Assembly: GCF_041381155.1 (NCBI RefSeq) | Contig: NC_091135.1 | Location: 46,675,086-46,739,085 of the forward strand | DNA: 64,000 nucleotides | Reading direction: 5' to 3' | Source: Argopecten irradians | Lineage: Eukaryota; Mollusca; Bivalvia; Pectinida; Pectinidae | Shown: positions 59,601 through 64,000 of the stretch, one piece after another | How the letters are laid out: the number at the start of each line of letters is the position of its first letter | Numbering within the stretch: position 1 is the first letter of the stretch | The notes under the pieces: model-generated | What the model was told of the DNA's origin: nothing | Seen by the model: the letters and a program-made list of their open reading frames with translations, nothing else | Databases searched by the model: none | Translations under genes and position numbers: made by a program

Positions 59601-62600
59601 TTGAGGTAGGCCACAGAGAAGAACTTTACATTGAGGTAGGCCACATGGAAGAAATTTACCTTGAAGTGGGCAATAGATAGGAACTTTACCTTGAGGTAGG
59701 CCACAGAGAGGAACTTTACCTTGAGGTAGGCCACAGAGAGGAACTTTACCTTGAGGTAGGCCACAGAGAAGAACTTTACATTGAGGTAGGCCACATAGAG
59801 GAACTTTACCTTGAGGTAGGCCACAGAGAGGAACTTTACCTTGAGGTAGGCCACAGAGATGAACTTTACCTTGAGGTAGGCCACAGAAAGGAACTTTTTG
59901 CCACATTGATCGCACTGAGAACCATTCCTCTGTTCACGGTCCAGATGAACCTCCTGGTGGGACTTTAGGGCACGCTGGCTCTTAAATGTTGAGTTGCAAG
60001 TATGACAGGTATGAGTTCGATCTCCACAATGGACGTCTCGCTTGTGGCACACAAAACGGTACTTATCCACAGTCTGGTAGTCACAATTCTATCAAAGATA
60101 ATAGGGATTTAATATTGAGCTAAGTTAATCAATGTTATATCATTTCCACTTCACTAGTATACAAGAATATTGAATATTTTTGATTTCCCATCAGTAACAA
60201 ACAGATCAAATCAAATGCATGTATAACGACAAATGAAGAAATTCCGAAAAGCAGCCTTTATACAAAGATGCCCAGAATAAGAGATATATACACAACAAAT
60301 TAATTACATTTAAAGGTGCTCCACCACTGATAAATGATAATTTTTCTCTATCAAAAACAGAAGCAGACAAATTAGTTTTTTTCTTCAGTTACAAAAGTTA
60401 CTTACTTTACACCATTACCACCATTGAAAAGCTTGAGCTTCTATTTTTACTTCAAGACAACAATATTTAAAATAATTAATTGCGTCCCTAAAAAATTCTG
60501 TGCCATGTGCACTATGTCCTATATATATGGAGTGAAGTACAGTACTAATTGTGCATGCACCAAAAGAAAAAACAAGAGATCATATTATTTTGTGTTAATA
60601 AGACATATCAGACATCGCGAAAGTTAAAAAAAAATGGCCGGACATTCGGACCAGCAAGGACTGTGAGTAAGCCAGACCGAACAAGATTTTGCTGGACTGA
60701 ACATTAATGTGAAGTTTGGAAGTAAAAATAACTTCCTGCAATAAGTATCCGGGCAGCTGTTTTCATGATTATCTAATTTATCTTATGCAGTTTACATATT
60801 TGCCAGGTTCGGCACCTGCATAATATTTCAGAGACACCATTTCTAGCAACTTCCAGTACTCAATAATTGCCTGACGGTCGGTCCGGACCGGATTTTAAAA
60901 TAGGCGGTCCTAGTCGAATTTTGCTGGACATGTCCGTCGGAACGGCAAATTTCGCGATGCCTATATATACACGATTAAACACCAATTATTGTTCAAATGC
61001 CAAATATTGTTTATGCTCTATCCGCAGTGGAGCATCTTTAAAATATGCAGTCTTCAAAATAAGTTATATCAATTCTTTGAAAGTTTAATTTTAAACAGAG
61101 GGATCTTGGCGCCCACCTAAGAATGATCTATGTCTGACAATGGAAAGATAGATCTTTTCTCTACTTTTCAAACTTTTTCAAACATACTACACCTAAATTT
61201 TGAGACAAATCGCTTCAGTACTTTCTGAGAAATAGCAGTAACAAACTTCAACTATCAAAATCAAAGATGGCGGCCTGGCGGCCATCTTGTTGACCAATTT
61301 GTCTCTTCATTACTTTCTGAGAAATAGCGATAACAAACTTAAAATATCAAAATCCAAGATGGCTGCCTGGCGGCCACCTTGTTAACAGATCAGTCCAAAA
61401 ACGCAATATGTACAACTAGGGCCCTAGGGAAACATACATATGAAATTTGAGACAGATGTGAGAAATAGCGATAACAAACTTTAAATATCAAAATTCAAGA
61501 TGACTGCTTGTTGACCGATTGGTCCCAAAATGCAATATGCACAACGAGGGCCCTAGAAAAACCTAGATATGAAATTTGAGACAGATCCCTTCAGTACTTT
61601 CTTAGAAATAACGATAACAAACTTTGAATATCAAAATCCAAGATGGCTGCCTGGTGGCCATCTTGTTGACCGATCGGTCCCAAAACGCAATATGCACAAC
61701 TAAGTCCCTAGGGGAACCTACATATGAAATTTGAGAAAGTTCCCTTCAGTATTTTCTGAGATATAACGATAACAAACTTTAACTATCAAAATCCAAGATG
61801 GCTGCCTGGCGGCCATCTTGTTGACCGATTGGTCCCAAAATGCATTATGCACAACTATGGCCCTAGGGGAACCTACATATGAAATTTAAGACAGATCCCT
61901 TCAGTGCTTTCGGAGATATAGCGATAACAAACTTTGAATATCAAAATCCAAGATGGCTGCCTGGTGGCCATCTTGTTGACCGATCGGTCCCATAACGCAA
62001 TATGCACAACTAGGTCCCTAGGGGAACCTACATATGAAATTTGAGACAGATCTCTTCAGTACTTTCTGAGAAATAGCGATAACAAGAATTGTTAACGGAC
62101 GGACGGACCATGGACCACGGACAAAAAGCGATTTGAATAGCCCACCATCTGTTGATGGTGGGCTTAAAAGTAATGTAACACTGAACAAGTTCCAGAGGGC
62201 CTGTATCATTTACCTTGTTTGTTTTGCCAAGTAATTTTCTGAATATAGGGTCATTATTTCTTTCCTCAAGGATTTTAAAGATTCACCTCTAATTTCCCTA
62301 TTGGACTCCTTCCCTCCTACCCCAGGGGCATAGAGCCAAGATTTAAACAAATTCTGTCCCTCTTTCCCCAGGGATGTGCCTGGTCAAATTTTGTTACAGC
62401 CCATACAAAACTCTACAACTAGTAGTGATTTAAGGAAATGTTGACAGACGGACAGAAGATGGACGCCTCGCCATGGCATAAATAGATATTAGTTGGACAG
62501 TAATTTTTACCTCTTTTGGCCTAAACTGCTCAACTGATATTTAATATACCTGCAATGGAAATATCATATCAGTACTACTTAAACTTACCTCGTTATCACA

Positions 62601-63980
62601 GTTGAAGATTTCATATTTGTTGGCCTCAAATGGAATGTTGTGTTTGTGATTACGATGATCTACAAGATGTTTCCAGTTTTCAAACTTGGTATTGCACTCT
62701 GGACAATTCTTTCCAGATGGATGAACTTTTTTAACATGTTCATTTTTAGCTTCTTTTGTTTCGAATATTTCCCTACAGATTCTACATCTAATAGTCTGAT
62801 CCCGAACGTGTTGGTTTTTACGGTGATTCTCCAGCTCACTAATGGTAGAAAATGTGGGACGATCCTCGCATTTCAAACATCGGATCCGTTCAGGATGGGC
62901 ATGCTCCTTGTGGCCCTTGAGTTCAGATGGTGTGGAAAATATTGCTTTACAAACGACACATTTATAACTTTCTGGTTTGTGAACCTGGTATCTGTGTTTG
63001 GCACGTTCCCATTTTGATTTAAACACTAATTTACAAAATGCACATGTCCATATCGTCTGATCTTTATCTTTAGAGGCCTTGCCATCCTTCTTTATTTTAG
63101 TTCTAGTTACTATTTCACGAGACTTTATTAAAAGTCTTGTCTTGTGTCTGTTGGGTTCAGATACTTTTTGTTTCTTTTTATCTCCAGAGAGTTCCAATTT
63201 TCGTTTTTTGGCACATTTTCTCTTTGTGATTTCCACAACAGGTTTAGTTGTTGAATCTGAACGAAGTGAAAATGAACGTACTGCTTTCTTTTTATCATTC
63301 ACTTTCTCCACATTTCTATCATCATTAATTTGAACAATAGAGTCAGGGTTCTTTTCGACATCTTCCTTCCCTACAACATATCCTTTTTCTTCATTTTCAT
63401 ATATTAGTCCATATTTTGATGTAGAAAGAGTTGAAGATTTTGAATGACAGTGGAGATTATAATTCGGCAAAGTGTCTCTACTTTGATCATCGGAATCATA
63501 AGAATTTTTATGTAATGTAGAGGTATCAGATTCTTCAATGTTTAAACAAGGTCCATCAGTATTTGTTGAGGTTTGAGAATGTCCTGTATCATTGTCTATC
63601 ACTTTTTCATTATTACTAGTAACAGAGTTTACACACTCATGAGTATCTATAGAGGATGGATTAGACAAATTGTCTGCATCACCTGATGATAGACTGGAAG
63701 GAATTCCCTCAGCATCCTCAACATGATCATCAGGAATTCTCCTTGGTCCTGAGCCACCTAATGACACCCTAGTTTCTAACCCCTCATTAATATGACTTCG
63801 CCTCTGTGCATCCCGAAGAACTGTTAATTTTGGAGAACTCGTACCCATTGACTGTTGAACCTCATGAAAAGCACCATTAGTATGATTTTCCTTACATGCA
63901 CACATTTCAATTCTTGTTACCATGCTTGTTACCTCCCCTTGACTTCTTTCACCAATTACAAAATTTTGTTCTGGGTGCAT
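53652..63980 (-). CDS. C2H2 zinc-finger protein, 7 exons in window, 5' end open
   Basis: Exons: 62589-63980 (open to the window edge; first ATG seen at 63980, no stop upstream of it), 59870-60088, 57119-57270, 56694-56770, 56092-56172, 54190-54287, 53652-53954. Phases join perfectly to at least 773 codons. The first ~300 residues are Ser/Asp/Asn-rich and probably disordered, followed by basic KKRKLELSGDKKKQK-type signals. Thirteen C2H2 fingers follow: five in the first exon, one across exon 1/2, one in exon 2, one across exon 2/3, one in exon 3, one across 3/4 and one each in the last three. The tail is Ser/Asn/Tyr-rich. It is probably a nuclear DNA-binding factor by family. I do not recognise a specific orthologue. 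The exon 2 donor is embedded in a 30 bp minisatellite. Confidence 0.88.
54645..55841. mobile_element. pogo/Tigger-like MITE in zinc-finger intron 5
   Basis: Left end acagacaaacctcgatgtat and right end gaatcatcgaggtttgactg are complementary, each next to TA. Internal motifs ttcgatacatcaag and ttcgatacagcgag repeat the terminal theme. About 1.2 kb without a transposase frame. Confidence 0.65.
57119..57270 (-). CDS. Zinc-finger gene exon 3
   Basis: Starts THIDTMHSTEKK after a CTTGCAG acceptor, supplying the two His of the split finger, then a full finger YLCHLCPNSFRDKHFFHSHM...RAH. It ends in phase 2 at CT|GTAAGT. Confidence 0.88.
57826..59900 (-). repeat. 30 bp minisatellite copying a zinc-finger exon end and its donor
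   Basis: About 69 copies of a 30 bp unit reading on the minus strand tctgtggcctacctcaag then gtaaagttcc, i.e. the codons SVAYLK plus the first ten intron bases. The first unit is the real end of exon 2. Subtypes differ at the base before the donor (CTCAAG versus CTCAAT before GTAAAG) and at catgg/cagag. Higher-order structure is visible: a variant block with gggcaatagatagg occurs at about 59427 and again exactly 240 bp later (8 units). Because 30 bp is 10 codons, long frames open on both strands (KFLSVAYLKV and YLEVGHREEL repeats). The minus frame is broken by a 29 bp unit near 59352. Confidence 0.95.
59870..60088 (-). CDS. Zinc-finger gene exon 2, ends at first minisatellite donor
   Basis: 73 codons from a TTGATAG acceptor. 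It contains THTCHTCNSTFKSQRALKSH and the first half of the next finger, CDQCGKKFLSVAYLK, ending CTCAAG|GTAAAG. Joining to the next exon's THIDTMH gives C-x2-C-x12-H-x4-H, a textbook C2H2 spacing. That identifies this most upstream donor as the functional ancestral one. Confidence 0.85.
60314..61037. mobile_element. TTAA-type MITE (copy 3), intact ends
   Basis: Left end aggtgctccaccactgataa and right end tccgcagtggagcatct with TTAA on both sides (60310-60313 and 61038-61041). The interior shares cttcagttacaaaagttact with copy 1 and aaacaccaattattgttcaa with copy 2. It lies in the zinc-finger intron between exons 1 and 2. Confidence 0.8.
61090..62166 (+). mobile_element. Hairpin-ended family 1 element, 5'-truncated
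   Basis: Begins inside the family 5' region (cagagggatcttggcgccca) without the ACAAGAG start, carries about six ~165 bp units, a short GACG run, and ends with gatggtgggCTTAA, a diverged form of the CTAA end. A 63-codon minus frame inside is an artefact. Confidence 0.8.
62172..62475. repeat. Diverged relative of the hairpin-ended elements
   Basis: Starts acaagttccagagggcctgt and ends with gacagacggacagaagatgg and cgccatggcata, echoing the ends of the other families. There are no tandem units. Tentative. Confidence 0.4.
62589..63980 (-). CDS. Zinc-finger gene, large first visible exon
   Basis: 464 codons from ATG 63980 to a GAG|GTAAGT donor. Fingers start at WTCAFCKLVFKSKWERAKHR, YKCVVCKAIF, IRCLKCEDRPTF, IRCRICREIF and KNCPECNTKF. 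The last bases code IFNCDNE, the first Cys of a sixth finger completed in the next exon (NCDYQTVDKYRFVCHKRDVH). The frame stays open upstream of the ATG to 64000, so the true start may lie outside the window. Confidence 0.85.
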
Positions 63981-64000
63981 ATTAAGCTGGTTTTGACTAA

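Overview
The window is animal nuclear DNA: long AT-rich introns with canonical GT...AG boundaries, exons coding conserved animal proteins, and very dense interspersed repeats. The hairpin-ended repeats with internal ~150 bp tandem units, the abundant acatgta-type motifs and the LTR retrotransposon suggest a bivalve mollusc; that is inference from repeat style, not a database result. There are no prokaryotic operons, no CRISPR array and no complete tRNA or rRNA gene.

Three host genes can be reconstructed. (1) On the minus strand, 6321-18035, a CENPN-like gene (kinetochore/CENP-A nucleosome reader) with eight well-phased coding exons plus one problematic candidate exon. (2) On the plus strand, 19438-36219, a leishmanolysin-like zinc metallopeptidase (LMLN, family M8) with 17 exons that join in one frame to 678 codons. 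CENPN and LMLN are divergent, with about 1.4 kb between their start codons. (3) On the minus strand, 53652 to beyond the right edge, a C2H2 zinc-finger gene with seven exons in the window and 13 recognisable fingers.

Between and inside these genes lie many mobile elements: a 1.88 kb inverted-repeat element (1685-3560) that splits an older repeat; a triple-nested insertion in the last CENPN intron (6587-8802); several members of a hairpin-ended, Helitron/HINE-like superfamily (4.3-5.5, 6.7-8.7, 20.0-21.2, 43.0-45.1 and 61.1-62.2 kb); TTAA-flanked and pogo/Tigger-like MITEs; tRNA-like SINEs; and a minus-strand LTR retrotransposon (46317-51978) whose two LTRs differ at one base although its pol is broken three times.

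The most unusual signal is that two independent minisatellites, one in each of two unrelated genes, begin exactly at an exon/intron boundary and copy the 5' splice site with each unit. In LMLN a 50 bp unit repeats the end of exon 13 plus its GT donor about 23-30 times. In the zinc-finger gene a 30 bp (10-codon) unit repeats the end of the exon coding half of one zinc finger plus its GTAAAG donor about 69 times, leaving the reading frame open across the first ~17 copies. The true downstream exons restore a perfect protein when joined to the first donor, so the arrays present large sets of competing, phase-matched (zinc finger) or phase-breaking (LMLN) donors.
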